NCBI RefSeq assembly: GCF_954871325.1
Contig: NC_088777.1
Span: 620,001-684,000, forward strand
Source: Gordionus sp. m RMFG-2023
Taxonomy: Eukaryota > Nematomorpha > Gordioida > Chordodea > Parachordodidae
Direction: 5' to 3'
DNA: 64,000 bases
Within the stretch, counting starts at the first letter, position 1. Each line of letters begins with the position of its first letter. The notes beneath the pieces were generated by a model. That model saw only the letters and a list, made by a program, of their open reading frames with translations. It was not told the DNA's origin and searched no databases. Of this stretch, positions 35,430 to 48,299 are shown piece after piece. Position numbers and translations under genes: made by a program.

Positions 35430-37985
35430 TTAAAATTGGCTCATTTTCACATGGGCCCTTAGTGAGTGAGAATATCGTTTACAAACCAGTTGCGTCGTCA
35501 TAGAATTTGTTAGAATTGGACATTATGGGCCAGACAAGGAGTTCTTCTTAAATTTGTTTTTATTTTATTTAATCCTACTTTCTTATTCAGTCGCGTCGTC
35601 ATACCCAGTGAGCTAAATTATGTTTGCATCTTCCATGAATTCGGCATTTCGTGGTAAATTGCTAATGCGTTCTGAGGTGGTTGATTTTCATTATAGTTGG
35701 TCACATTACATGCATAAATAATATGTCTAGTTAAGAATATGGGCCTATCTGAACCAGATTATCCAGATTTGGCCCCAAGACTAACGAAACATGCATCTAC
35801 TGTATCCTTTAAAAAGATTTGTGCGATTTCTTTGTTTGGAATATTTGGATAGGCTTTATATGTTTATTCATTTGCAGATTCTTCCTCTTCCATCGTTCCC
35901 TCAATTTAGAATCGATCAGGGTTATTAAATTTGATTCAGATTAAAGAAAATAATGGTGATTTACTTATATATATTCTTCTGAACTAGTTTAAATATCAAT
36001 CATACACATTCTACAGGTTTCTAGTCCATTCGGGAATAAGGAATTTGAAAAGATCTGAGGGAATTGAGGATTATCGATCCAAAAACATTTAGAAAATAAA
36101 ACTGAGTTACAAACAAAATGAAAACTAGATGTTACGATTTAAGCGTGATAGTCAAGTTTTTGGAAAAATCTGAAACTTATGCCAAATCATTAAGTATGGC
36201 TTTATTAGAACATTTCATTGATTTATTCTGTTTGACCAATGGTTGAGAAGGAGAAAAATAATCAGTAAAAAATAAAAGAAATTGTCAAAATTAAATAATA
36301 TAGTAGTTATAATTATTTGGTTTACAATAATATTTAGTGCGAACCAAATACAAACTGTGATATCAAGCCTTAAGTGTAAAGTCATCCAAAGATATGGAAG
36401 CATTTATCCCTGGCATTTATATCAATAATCAGGGTGTATTCTAATATTATTTAAGTGCTTCAATTGGTAGATATTTTAAAGAAAAACATTTTGGGTAGAA
36501 TAAAAATAAATTGCCAAGATTGACATCATGTTAGAAGGGAAATTTATAGAAGCAAATGAACAATATGTAAAGCAGATTTAGTACCTGCTAATTCAACAAT
36601 CAGTTTTTCGAATCAATATATTAAAACCAGATATAAGCGGAATAAAAACTATGGCAAACCTTAGTCTGCTGAGTCCTAAATATCAAATTTTAATCGATTC
36701 AGAAAATCAATTACGTTTAAATAGATAAAAATTTTCCCCAATTCAAAATATTTATAAATTTAAAATTCTAACGAGTTTTATAAATTTTGCTTGTTACTTT
36801 CAGTTTTTTAATGAATATAACAATATAAATTATATTATCAAATTTAAAATTAATTTAAAAAAAAAATTTTCAGGGTGTTATGTGGAACCCCCTTTGTCTA
36901 CATCAATAAGTCAATACAACTGAGATATATTACCAATTTAAAAAAAAAACAATTTAATTTATTAAACAGGAACAAAACTTAGTAACTATTTTAATCAATT
37001 TATCGCTCAAATGTAGGCTTAAAATATAATAATTTATCTGTGTTAATGATCATTTGTATATCAGCCACTGAGTGGTATCAGTTAAAATTGAATGTATCGA
37101 CTGATATCATATAGGCCTAATATAAATAAAAATTTGTTAATCATTGATATGTATATAATATCATCATCTAAAATAAAAGAATTCTATATTATATCTATAA
37201 AATAAAACTATTTATATTCAAATATCTGATTTTACCAGAATTCCATCATGTTTACCCTATGAATTTCAAGCAATTTTACCATTAACTTTTGAACTTAATA
37301 TAATTTATATCTATTTTCCCATATATTTTTATATAAGTTATAAAGAAATCAAAGATTAAGTCTACAATTAATAAGATAAGTATTCTAAACATTTCGGAAT
37401 ATATTTTTGGTAAAATCAGATTTTTAAATTTAAAAAAAATTCACTTAAAACATAATTGCTAACATATAAAATTTTAACCAAGCTTTATAAAGCTAAATCA
37501 TATAATTTAAAATTAGGGATTTCCAAGATATATTAGACAAGTACAATATTTTCAAAACAAAAATCAAATTCGATATTATTTATTTCTAATAAAAAATTAA
37601 TATGAGGAACTAAAATTAAATATATTAGTAAATGTATTTTAAAAAATAATATTCATAAAAAATATGTAATAAAAAAAGGAATTTAAAATATTTAACAAAT
37701 CAGATTTAGCCAAAACATTGCCAATATTTTAAATAAAAAAAAATAGGAGAAAAAGCAAAATAAATTTAATTAATTGTGGAAGGTGGTTTTTAGAAAATAT
37801 TAATTTTTTTATGATCCTGGTTGAAAGATAAATTGTAATAAAAACTAATCTAAATATGGAATCTTATGAATTAAAATAGGAAAATATCTGATAAGATGGA
37901 AATTTGTAGATTGACAAAGTTCCATTTAAAAGTTTTTAACTATAAATATCAATTTATTCAATTATAACTACCATGAATTATATAA
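35430..37985. other. Intergenic DNA, no gene identified
   Basis: 35450-36430 is more complex and may be a decayed transposon; short open frames have no domain. 36800-37980 is AT-rich and featureless. Confidence 0.4.
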
Positions 37986-37991
37986 ATAATT

Positions 37992-38430
37992 TTACTTTTT
38001 TGTTAAGTAATCATCTTTTATGGAATTATTTGTATATATAGGATTATTTGGTATATGATTTTTGAAAATTGGTGGGTTCCCATTGGAGGAATGATTTTCT
38101 AGTGATTTATTTAGATATTGAGATTTTTCCTCAATTGAATTAAATATAACATCTTTAGTGGGCATAGGAATTTTTAGCGCTTTATTTATATATAATGCAT
38201 CATTTGTCCATATCCTATTTATTCTCTTCAATTCATCCATCTAATCAAGTATTAAATAGAGATGTATAATAAAAAATTAATACTGCAATATCATGTTTGA
38301 GAGCAATGCCTTGAAGGGTATCTCCATTACAGACTAGATATTCAACGAAGGATTTTTTAATACAATTCTTACGCATAGTTCCATACGAATTTGGGCGTAC
38401 ATTCTTAATAGAAAGTTTTTCAAAGTCCAT
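37992..38430 (-). CDS. LysM-domain protein of the LYSMD1/2 type
   Basis: Small intracellular LysM protein; the animal LYSMD family has no settled function. Exons: 38284-38430 and 37992-38240, 131 residues, split by a 43-nt intron. The LysM domain spans about residues 29-75: EYLVCNGDTLQGIALKHDIA, then MDELKRINRIWTNDALYINK and ALKIPM. GDTLQGIALK and the NDALYINKALKIP end are nearly identical to vertebrate LYSMD1/2. An N-terminal SYGTMRK before the domain also resembles the family. The C-terminal 55 residues are polar and Asn-rich. There is no signal peptide. The ATG at 38430 is the only in-frame start. The gene is shorter than the human proteins (about 215-230 residues). Confidence 0.9.
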
Positions 38431-38439
38431 GTCATTCTT

Positions 38440-41025
38440 ATTGTGACAACCCGTGTAACCAAAAAGTCGTCGATAGATTATCTTTTTCTTGCATCAAGTG
38501 ACTACTATAAAAAATAAGACGCATGAAGATAGTTATCATGTTAGCGAAACTGGAATGGTTGTTAACTGACATATGTTGACATTATACAATATATTTTGAT
38601 TTTCAGTGTTAATTAAATTTATATTTTTAAAATAAAGAATAGTAATATATTAGATTGCATACTGATATAAAACAATGACGAAACACTAAGTGTAATATTA
38701 GGTATATGAAAACAAGAGCTTTTTTGTTTTTATTAGCCAAATCATAAAAAAATTATATATCATAGAAATTTGCTATTTCTGAGTAAAATGCTCAAACATT
38801 AAATAATAAAATCTTCCTATATTTTTTATAATTGAAAACCAAAATGGAATGATAGATTTGACTCATGTTCATTATAATTTAAATTTCTATTCTTTAAAGA
38901 TGAATAACTGCATTAGCAGGTTATGATATTTTTGTCATATTAAAAAAAATGATCTACCATTTTTTATCATTTATATTTAAATTTCTTAAGCTAGGGATAT
39001 GTATATCATAATTTCACGATTGTAAATGACATGTGCTTGCTACATCACCATATGTAAATTTTTAAAAATTCACCTTGAATTTCTCTTAAAAGTAGCTAAA
39101 AAACTAATCAAATAATTAATTATTGGTATTCATACGATTCGATTCGAAAATTTTAAAGTTTTTATATTGAATTCATGTTCTAAAAAAAACTCTTTTACTT
39201 CCTCAATATTGTGGTAGTTGTTAGCGGAAAGTGAAGCATTAATAATTAATTGATTCTTTTTAAAATTTATGAAGTGACTACTATTACAATTAAGAAGGTA
39301 TCATTAATAATGTAGAATTAGGTTGGTAGATAGTAATTTTTGAGGGGGGGGGGGGGGTTGCATCCAGTGAATATCCTGCCATGAAGACCCTGCCACTATG
39401 AAACCATTACACAAATAAAGAAAATAAAGGAACTAAATCTACACTTTCTGCATCTCGAGTCCATTATTATTCTTTACTTTGTTTTACTCGAATTGGTAAA
39501 TTATAAATACCTTGTTTTTATATTTTATTCACTTGAAACTGGTCCTCGCCTGTTTTAAGGATGGCCGATGTGTATTAAATCTTTACAAAAATACTTTAGT
39601 TGTTTTCTCTTGTTGGACAACAAGATTGTTGCTCCCCAAAGTTTACTATATAAAAGAGAAAAATATGTTAATCTTGATGTAAATATTATGATGCATTTTA
39701 TTTTTGTCAAATTTGATTTACTTATAATTCTTTTGATATTTACGATCATGGCGACCATATTAATTAAATAAAATTCACTATTTTGCTGAATAACCAACGT
39801 GCGATAAATAAAATGTTGTCTACTTCATTCAGTGCTCCGCGACTGGAGTTGGGTACGATGACTAAATTGCCCACATAATCTGGTCCACCAGTCCTACCCT
39901 CCAAATTCTGGGCTATCTAACTCAGTCGATCCCCCCCTCCCCGATGGTTGAACAATCAACGTTCTTAGCTTTAATTATTTCAGTAATATAAATTCAGTTT
40001 AAATTATGTTAAAGGTAAATAGAATTGACGAGGATCTGAATGAAGATTCTTACGAAGATGAAAATTTTATTTTGTATAAATTCGTATAGGATATTTTTGT
40101 AAATAAAGATCATTGTTTAAATTTCATAAATTAAAATTTATTAAATATAATACATCCCTCTCATTCTCTGCGCCAGTTGAACGTGTCGCTATGCTAAAAG
40201 CGCTTTATCGGATTAAAATTTTAAAGAGTCAATTGCTAAAAATAAATAAAAAATAATTACACAAATAAATTATTTTCCAATTTTGTTTATCTATGCGGAA
40301 AAAATGAATATAAAGAAAATTTACATAAAATATTTCGTATTTTTAAGTAATAAGTTACTTTTTTTTCGAATAGAAAGTAAAGAGTTACTTATTTTACAAG
40401 GTAAAGAGTAACGGTAAAATGTTCATTTTTTCATATGTAACTATTTTATTTTTAGAAATAACGTTTATGGCATACTAATTATTACCAATCTTGCACAATA
40501 TGAATAAAATTTTACCATTCTTGTAATCAATATTCATTACTTATGTGCTATTTGATATGTAATTATATCAACAATCTTAATAAGAGTAACTTATTAATTA
40601 ACCTATAACCCATTCAGGGAGGATAATATGAAGCGGAAACCACTTACAAAATATTAAATTAAACTTAAGTGCAATATATTTTTTATTGTAATATTTAGAA
40701 TAGAATGCCCCATTTTTTATATTATTTAAAAAACATACAAAAATTGCATATTATTAAAAATTAATTAATATATTCTTAAGGTTATCACTTGCAACTGAAC
40801 CTATCAATAATATAAAATTAAATATATTTTAATTATTTTAATTTGCTATTTAAACAGGAATTAATCAAATTGGCATTTTTTATTTGTAAAATTACTAATG
40901 TTAAAAAAGATAAGATTTTATAATTTTTAAAGCTATTAAAATTAGTAATCTTGATGATTATGAAGGTGCAATCTATGCAATTTTGCACTTCATCATAAAA
41001 AAAAATTCTAAGGCCTCCTGATATC
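38440..41025. other. AT-rich intergenic DNA
   Basis: A poly-G run at 39344-39357 is followed by TTGCATCCAGTGAATATCCTG, a terminus shared with about 27250. Overlapping 67- and 80-codon frames near 39555-39797 have no domain. No gene is supported. Confidence 0.45.
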
Positions 41026-41638
41026 GCTGAAGGGTCATGCCATGTCAAATCGATCACGATTCGGTCGACCACTTTTAAAATTGTTAAAATTTTCTGGAAT
41101 TATTTTGATAGGTAAAAGAGTGAGAAAGCCGTTTATTTTAGCTCGCTAGCACACCTGGTTCTCGAGATAAAGGGGCTCAAAGGTACAAAAAAGAGCCACT
41201 TTGGAATCTGTAAAAATTTTAAAATGCTTATATCTCAAAAATTATTTATAGTAAATAATATTATAATAAATCATTTTGTAGGTAAAGAAATTCTCTATTG
41301 GGCTAATAAAGAAAAATAAATATTGGCGCCATTATAGGATTTTAACATCCGGTTTACCTAAATTGCTTTACCTGTATTTTTAAGCAAAATAGTGAGTTTG
41401 TTTTCGAATTTTTTTCATTGCTTTTTATTTAGACACTTTTGCTTATTATATATACAATATCAAAACCTTGGCGACGACTCCAAAAATTGATAAAATAAAT
41501 GGATGGCGCTTTATGAAATTACGGATTATGGTTAAAATTTTGCTGCTAACTTATGATTAACCAAATATTTTCACTTTTTATACTAAAAATTTTGATTTTT
41601 TATTAAATATACTAATTAACTGAGTAGCAGAGTGGGTA

Positions 41639-42570
41639 GTGTTGTTAAAAAGTCGAGTTCACCAGACTCCGACTCAGAGTCTCGAGTCGTTAGTCGAATA
41701 TGTCGACTAACACTCAAACTCAAGTCGTGAACTCAAGTCGACTCGAGTCGTGAACTCAAGTCGACCCAAGTCGTGAACTCAAGTCGACTCGAGTCGTGAA
41801 CTCAAGTCGACCCAAGTCGTGAACTTAAGTTCTTAAAATATTCGTCCTCTAGTCGACTAGAGGACGAATATTTTATGAACTTGAGTCGACTAGAGGACGA
41901 ATATTTCAGATATATTATTATTGATATTTGTTGTTATTTACTTTTTACTTTAGATCCAACTTGAGTTGTGAATACAAAATATATAGTTATCGACTAGAGG
42001 ACGAATAGTTCTCTGAACTTGACTCGTCAATTTAAGTTTTTTTCTGCTTTTTACATTTTTTACTTGACACTTCTAATTTGAATTGTGAAAACTGAAAAGA
42101 ATTATATAAATGAGTCTACTATATGATGAATATTCCAAATTAGTTATTATGAAAATATTTTTTGTTTTTATATTTTTTACTTTAGACTTCCAACTTGAGT
42201 CTTGACGTGAATAAGAATTATATATTTAAAGTTGAGTCGACTAGAGGAAGAAAAGTTCTATGAACATGAGTCGACTAGAGGACGAATATTTTTAATATTA
42301 TTAATTAAGATATTTTTTGTTTTTACAATTTTTACTTTAGACTTCCAGTTGAGTCGTGAATACATATATAGTTGGGTAGATTAGAGGACGAATAGTTCAA
42401 ATTAATTGTTATTATTTAAGATTCTATTATTTACATTTTTGTACTTAATAATTTCAACTTGAGTCGTCAATTTGTGTCGACTAGAGGACGAATATTTTAA
42501 ATTAATTATTAGATATTTGATCTGTTATTTACATTTTATTACTTAAGACTTCCAACTTGAATTATGAATA
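41639..42570. repeat. GTCGAC-rich minisatellite with a hAT-like left end
   Basis: It starts AGTGTTGTTAAAAAGTCGAG. A short array of CGTGAACTCAAGTCGACTCGA follows (to about 41825), then five to seven degenerate units of roughly 104-124 bp, each carrying GTCGACTAGAGGACGAATA and CTTCCAACTTGAGTCGTGAA. The matching right end is not here; a copy of that end lies at 55808-55856. Confidence 0.85.
41834..41875. repeat. Perfect 42-bp palindrome with no loop
   Basis: The sequence is its own reverse complement from TAAAATATTCGTCC across the centre CTAGTCGACTAG to the mirror end. It sits at the junction between the two sub-repeats of the minisatellite and marks the point where unit orientation flips. Confidence 0.95.
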
Positions 42571-44599
42571 CCAATTATTTACTTCATTAACTTATTCCTC
42601 ATTTTACTTGATCAAATAAATTTATTAACATTTTTTGATTGAATACTCAAAAAAAATCTTATCTACATTTATTTGATTGAATAATATTCTCAAATAATAA
42701 AATATTTTGCAGGTATCTGAATATTTTGAAATTATATCTCAACCATATTTTGAATTTTATATAAGACAGACATGTGATAATAATCAAAACTATGAGATGA
42801 CGGGTGAATCTTCTTTAGCATTCCTCCTCATCTGTATTTAATATATATTAAGTATATTTATAGTCCCTCTTTTAGGTAATTATTTTATTTAGTCATTAAT
42901 GGTTAATAACTATTAAAATATTTTAATAATATCAAATGTACTTGTCCAAGATACATATATAAAATTAGAAGAAAAAAATAAATATACGTGTTTAAAAAAT
43001 AGCGATAAAATTAAACAAATCTGGCCAGAAAGTTCGTACTTAATTCTGAACTATGATAGGACATAGCGAAGCGATACTATTAAATCTAGACATACTGACA
43101 CATTTAATGAAGGTGTCATGACTGGTCTGTTGTTTTGAATCCTCTTTTTCTAATACCGGAAATTATTTTAAAACTCAAAAAATAGAAGATTTATTATATT
43201 TAGTGGGCATATGCCCATTAGACACTTAATAATGTAACAAATTTCCAATAATAAATATCTTTCATATAATTTTTTTAATTTTTAGGGTATCTACAATTTC
43301 ATCGAATTTTTCATCATTTGATCAAGATAATGGTATAATTTTAGTCATTAATACTTTTTTTTCTTCGAATATTTCTTTTCACATAAGCCTTTTCCCATAA
43401 TGAGAGATTCCCCATTTGATTGTAGGGATATATTAATGTTATCAATAGCCTCTTGGTTAATTATATGAAGGGGAGAATCAATATCTACAATGTCATTTGA
43501 AGTATAAGGAATGTTTGCTAATTTTTATCGCCATGAAGAGCATATTAACATATCTAAATTGAATGGTAAATTTTTGGGGGTCATCCAGGGTAGAATCTTT
43601 CTTAGATTCTCGCGATAATAAGCATGTCTCTGAAGATTAAATGGGTTGCAACATCTTAATATTTGGTACGTCCATCTGTGATATAGAATAAAATTTTAAT
43701 TGATACCTAGAATACATGTTTTTGCACTCTCCAAATCCAGATTATTATTGGTAGACAGACGATGAAATTAATCTGAACTGACAGGTTAAAATTATTTCGC
43801 AGAAAGAGAGATCGTTTTAAACAATTTATTTTGTAAAATATAATCGAATATATGCCTAATTAAATATTCGTTTTTACTGGAGCTGTTATATATTATCGAG
43901 CTAATAAGTCATTCGCTCGCTATAGTAGCAAAGTAGAGATCTAAAAAATGTAAAACATTTTAAGGATAGTGGGAGGGGGGAGGAGGGCAGAGCTGGAAAA
44001 TTTTATCACAATTTTTATAAACGTATCAATATTTTCATTTTCCTTAAGAATAATATTTTTTAACCATTAGCGCCATCTACTTTTTTCTTCAATTTTTGGC
44101 AAAAATTTATATTTCGGAAAAGTCGATAGCGTCGCCATGGTTTTGACATAGTATATATATTTATAAAAGGTTTCTAAATAAAAAGCAAAAAAAAAAATTT
44201 GAAAACAAAATCACTATTTTGCTTAAAAATACAGGTAAAGCAATATAGGTAAACCGGATGTTAAAAGCCTATAATGGCGCCAATATTTATTATTCTTTGT
44301 TAGCCCATTAGAGAATTTCTTTACCTACAAAATTATATATTATAATTTTTTTACTACAAATAGTTTTTGAGATATAAGCATTTTAAAAATTTTACAGATT
44401 CCAAAGTGGCTCTTTTTTGTATCTTTGAGCCCCTATATCTCGAGAACCGGGTGTGCTAGCGAGCTAAAATAAACGGCTTTCTCATTCTTTTACCTATCTA
44501 AATAATTCCAGAAATTTTTAACAATTTTAAAAGGGGTCGGTCGAAAGTGCCTTTTTTGATCGATTTGACATGGAATGGCCCTGAAGGAGGTGGTATCCC

Positions 44600-45365
44600 T
44601 ATGATATCTCTTTTTTTAAAATTTGCCCAATTTATTTATATAGATATATAAAAAATAAAAAAAAAACTTTTATTATAACAAAAAGAAAAAATTATTAACA
44701 CGTTTTTGCGCCAAAGAGTTAAATCCTTATTTACCAGCTACCATGATAATCTGTCAGTCATCTTTAACTATTTCAGAATTTTTATTTTTATAAAACTAAA
44801 AAAAATTGACTGCTGGTGGCATCAAACTGATACTTCCCCTCATGGCCAAAAAAGTTATATCATTGCACCCCTGATTTAAACCTTTGGAACTAGGATGTAA
44901 AAGTATTCTGATTAGGAATATATTTAAAAAGGGTAGTTCATGTTCCTAAAATTTTGCAAAATAGATTTAGCCCTAATCAGTCTTTAACTTAAAATCATAT
45001 ATACCAAACTGATTATCGAAATTTTAATTAATAGCTATTTATAATATGCAAAAAGGTAAAAGACAATATTTGGTTAATTTTAAAAGCTAGCAAATTCAAA
45101 TGTCATTTTTGAGCTAGTAACATTAATATATAAATAAGAGATTCAAACTAAAGCATAAAACATTAATTCATTTATTTGCAAGAATATTCCTATAAGATAT
45201 TTAAACAAGTAAATATATAAACAAATTACATTAGATATTTTCTCATATTATATTAAATAAAATTATAAATCTTTTAAAATTTATATACATTTTAAATATA
45301 TTGAGAATATAATAAATTAAATATTGTTTTATAATTATTGTGCGTCTTTTAAATATATTACTAAT
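44600..45365. other. AT-rich intergenic DNA downstream of LTO1
   Basis: No gene seen. The right part is the 3' flank of the minus-strand LTO1 gene; no strong polyadenylation signal is visible. Confidence 0.45.
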
Positions 45366-45370
45366 GATTA

Positions 45371-46002
45371 TCAAAAAGATAAATCTTTAAACATATCTTC
45401 TGTATATTTAAGATCATGACCAAAATCAGGCATATGATTTTTAAATGAGGTTTTTAAATTTGTATTATCTTTCAAAATAATTTTATAAACCTTTTGAAAG
45501 ATGTCTATTAAAATAAATATTATTATAATTACTTGTTTATATTTTTGTCTAATTTCACTGATGGTGATTTGCTTTGAAGAACCTTCTGAAGATGCAAGGG
45601 CATTTTCTATGAGTTTTAATAAATCTTCCACAAACTTTATTTTTCTTAAATTAATTTAAATTGAAATTATATAAAATCTAATAACTTGGCTGACTCTTTG
45701 TGCCTATTAAATATTAAATGGGTATATAATGTACCATAATATTCTCCAAGCTAAATAAAGATTTATAAAATTATTAAATATGAGAGACTTCTTCGCCAAT
45801 CTCCTTTCCTTTCCTATAGCCATCAATTAAACCATTTTTAAATCCTTCATCTTTGCCACGAATTGTGCCTTCTTGATATCCTTTATCATAATTTCTTTTT
45901 TTAAATTTATTTAATTTTAAATTAATATTAGTTTTACATTTCTTCCGATAAAAATATATTATCAAAGGCAACATCTATATCAACTATATCTTCAGAACTC
46001 AT
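45371..46002 (-). CDS. LTO1: LTO1 (ORAOV1) homologue, ribosome/Fe-S assembly adaptor
   Basis: In yeast and human, LTO1 with YAE1 links the Fe-S targeting complex to the ABC protein ABCE1/Rli1, which is needed for ribosome function. Five exons: 45938-46002, 45789-45894, 45686-45750, 45533-45644 and 45371-45490, giving 155 residues. The diagnostic deca-GX3 region spans exons 2-3: YDKGYQEGTIRGKDEGFKNG, then GYRKGKEIGEELGEYYG. The helix VEDLLKLIENAL and RQKYKQVYKII match the C-terminal half of human ORAOV1 (IRGKFKQF). Introns are 43, 38, 41 and 42 nt, and all phases join. The intron 2 donor is GTCTCT, weak but in frame. Length is close to the human protein (137). A broken LINE begins about 110 bp upstream of its start. 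Confidence 0.88.
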
Positions 46003-46114
46003 TTACTCCTTCCCAGCCAACCTGAAATTTTAGTTTTTGATACCTTATATGCAAATTATCGAAAATGAATATTTTGGAATTTTAATCCTAGAATCGGAAC
46101 GGTAATCATAATAA

Positions 46115-48290
46115 ATGTTAAAAAAATTTTTGAAGGATTACAGTATTAAAATAATATCTTTAAATATAAGATCCCTGAATGACAAATTAACTATACTTAG
46201 GCAAGTCATGAATGATCAACATTATGATATCCTCCTTTTACAAAAAACCCACCTTAAAGTAACTGAAGTAAGGAACCTCTTAGATTATACCTTATATTGC
46301 AGCTCGAACGCTGAACACGTCAGGGCTGGGATGGCGATTTTAATACATAATAAATTAATAAAATTCGTAGGCTTCAAATAACCAGTCGAATATGCTGCCT
46401 TACCTTAAACTTAGGATACAAAAAAATTCATTTGTTTAACGTATACGCACCTCACAATGATAGTATTTTTTATATGGAATTGGAAAATATCTTAAAGGAA
46501 CTACCGTGTCAGGATGGTATCATCTTAGCAGGCGATTTTAATGCTTCAGTAGGCAAACCTAATAATTCTCCCTGCCTTGGAAACGCCGCATTGATACAAA
46601 GTACTAACCCCAAAGGTAAAAGGTTAATAGAAATCTGTGAACTCTTCAACATGAAAATTGGAAATACGTTTTTCAAGCATCCTATTCATCACATCATGAC
46701 TTACAAGAGTCCTTCCTTTGACACTACCTCACAGATATATTACTTTGTAATTTCCACAAAGATCCTAAAGTGGGTAAGAGACAACAGAGTAGTCAGTAAA
46801 CTAAACCATACACTTTTTACAGACTATTACCCATTGGGCTGTGAACTCAGAATCAACAATAGCATTTTCCCAAATCACATTAAACAGATGTCTCATCAGT
46901 GTAAGATTCATAGCCAGAAAAGACTTGGCACAGCTCAATGACTTAGAGGTGAAGGAAGAGTAGGTCACTAAATTAGCAACATGGAGGAATACATTAAATG
47001 GCATGATTAACCCAAATCTGACCTGAAGGACATTAAGCTGAATTTATTAGTTAGTATTACATCATGTTTAAGAACACGCATTAAACGCAGAGAGTGGCAC
47101 ACCCCTTCGACTATACAAATACTTAAGAACCTAACAATAAATATATCCCATTATCAATACGCTAAACATCACAGGAGGTACATTACTCACCGCATAAGGG
47201 CCGACAAAAGGCTGTTTATTGTTAATTTATCTAAATCTATCCAATTCAATTTTGATAACAATAACATTTATAAGGCTTTCCAATCTCTTAAACTACTCAC
47301 CACCTTCAAGACCAATCCTTTACCAAGACTACACTAAAATAACAATAAGATTATAACTGACCCAAAGGAACAATTAGACATATGGATAGACCATTACATG
47401 AACCTCTACAGAACGAGGTGGCCCAGGCCTATATGTGACTACCCTTTCCAATCACCCAGTCAGAACCTGAACAAGTTGGATATAATCGGTGCCATTAAAC
47501 GACTAAAAATGCATAAAGCTGTTGGAGTCGATAGGATCTTTGCAGAACTCTGGAAGATAGATGTAGACCTAAGTGCCAGTTTACTACTTTCCCTCTTTAG
47601 GGAGATATGGAAAACGGGTTATTTTCCTCACGAATGGATGACATCAATAATACTAAACTTCCCTAAAAACAAGACCCCAAACAGCCTTAAGGATTACAAA
47701 GGTATTGCACTCATTCCAGTTACCCTAAAAATGTTCACATACATCATATCTGTCAGGATTAAACCATCATCAACAGGTTCCTCTCTAACACTATCACATC
47801 ATACAGGAAGGGTAGAAATACTACGGAGTTGACTATGTTACAGAGGTATTGCACTCATTCCAGTTACCCTAAAAATGTTCGCATACATCATATCTGTCAG
47901 GATTAAACCAATCATCAACAGGTTCCTCTCTAACACTATCACATCATACAGGAAGGGTAGAAATACTACCGAGTTGACTATGGCACTTAAAGTTATTCTG
48001 GAAAAGGCTAGAATGCATAAATCCCCCATCTTTGCCCTAATGATTGATTTAAGTTAAGCCTTCGATTCCATTATACAGCACAAGATATGACCCTTGCTGG
48101 AAAACATAGGAATAGATAAGCATCTGATATCGCTAATTAAGATAATTTATGACAATCATAGCGTAGTACCTCAACATCTAAATGTAAAATCACAACCTTT
48201 TAAAGCAAATAGGGGCCTTAAACAAGGATGCATTCTCTCGCATAATTTTTAATGTAATAATGAATGATATCCTAAATAAATCCTTTAAAC
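46115..48290 (+). mobile_element. Broken LINE (non-LTR retrotransposon), probably RTE-like
   Basis: Endonuclease domain 46115-46940: SLNIRSLNDKLTILRQVM, then LLLQKTHL (E to K at the usual QETH), VYAPHND and ILAGDFNASVG. Reverse transcriptase 47400-48290: KAVGVDRIFAELWK, WMTSIILNFPKNKTPNSLKD, GIALIPVTLK, YRKGRNTTELTMALKVILEK, FALMIDLS then AFDSI, and GLKQGCILS. It stops before the YxDD box, so the 3' part is missing. Frames are broken at several points (for example a stop after KFVGFK near 46380 and a stop inside the AFDSI block near 48055). A 144-bp direct duplication interrupts the RT. RTE is my best clade guess, from DYKGIALIPVTLK. Confidence 0.88.
47694..47981. repeat. 144-bp tandem duplication inside the LINE reverse transcriptase
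   Basis: TTACAAAGGTATTGCACTC at 47694 recurs as TTACAGAGGTATTGCACTC at 47838 with the same sequence to GAGTTGACTATG. The first copy has lost one base (ACCATCATC against ACCAATCATC). The duplication makes two partly overlapping frames. Confidence 0.93.
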
Positions 48291-48299
48291 AAGAATATG

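Larger units (their letters stand above)
41030..44595. mobile_element. Long-terminal-inverted-repeat element, decayed
   Basis: Arms 41030-41545 and 44055-44595 are inverted copies of about 520 bp (outer CCATGTCAAATCGATC, inner GATGGCGCT). Shared blocks include TTCTCGAGATA, AAGAGCCACTTTGGAATCTG, TTAACATCCGGTTTACCTA and ATTTTTAAGCAAAATAGTGA. Between them are a GTCGAC minisatellite and, on the minus strand at about 43340-43690, a broken gene with CCNPFNLQRHAYYRENLRK. That Cys-Asn-Pro-Phe motif is one I associate with transposon-linked proteins of several animals. The superfamily is undetermined. Alternatively, the arms are two independent short elements in opposite orientation. Confidence 0.7.

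Noticed and set aside
39555-39797. Overlapping 67- and 80-codon frames on opposite strands
   Set aside because: Low-complexity hydrophobic peptides without domain or splice signals.
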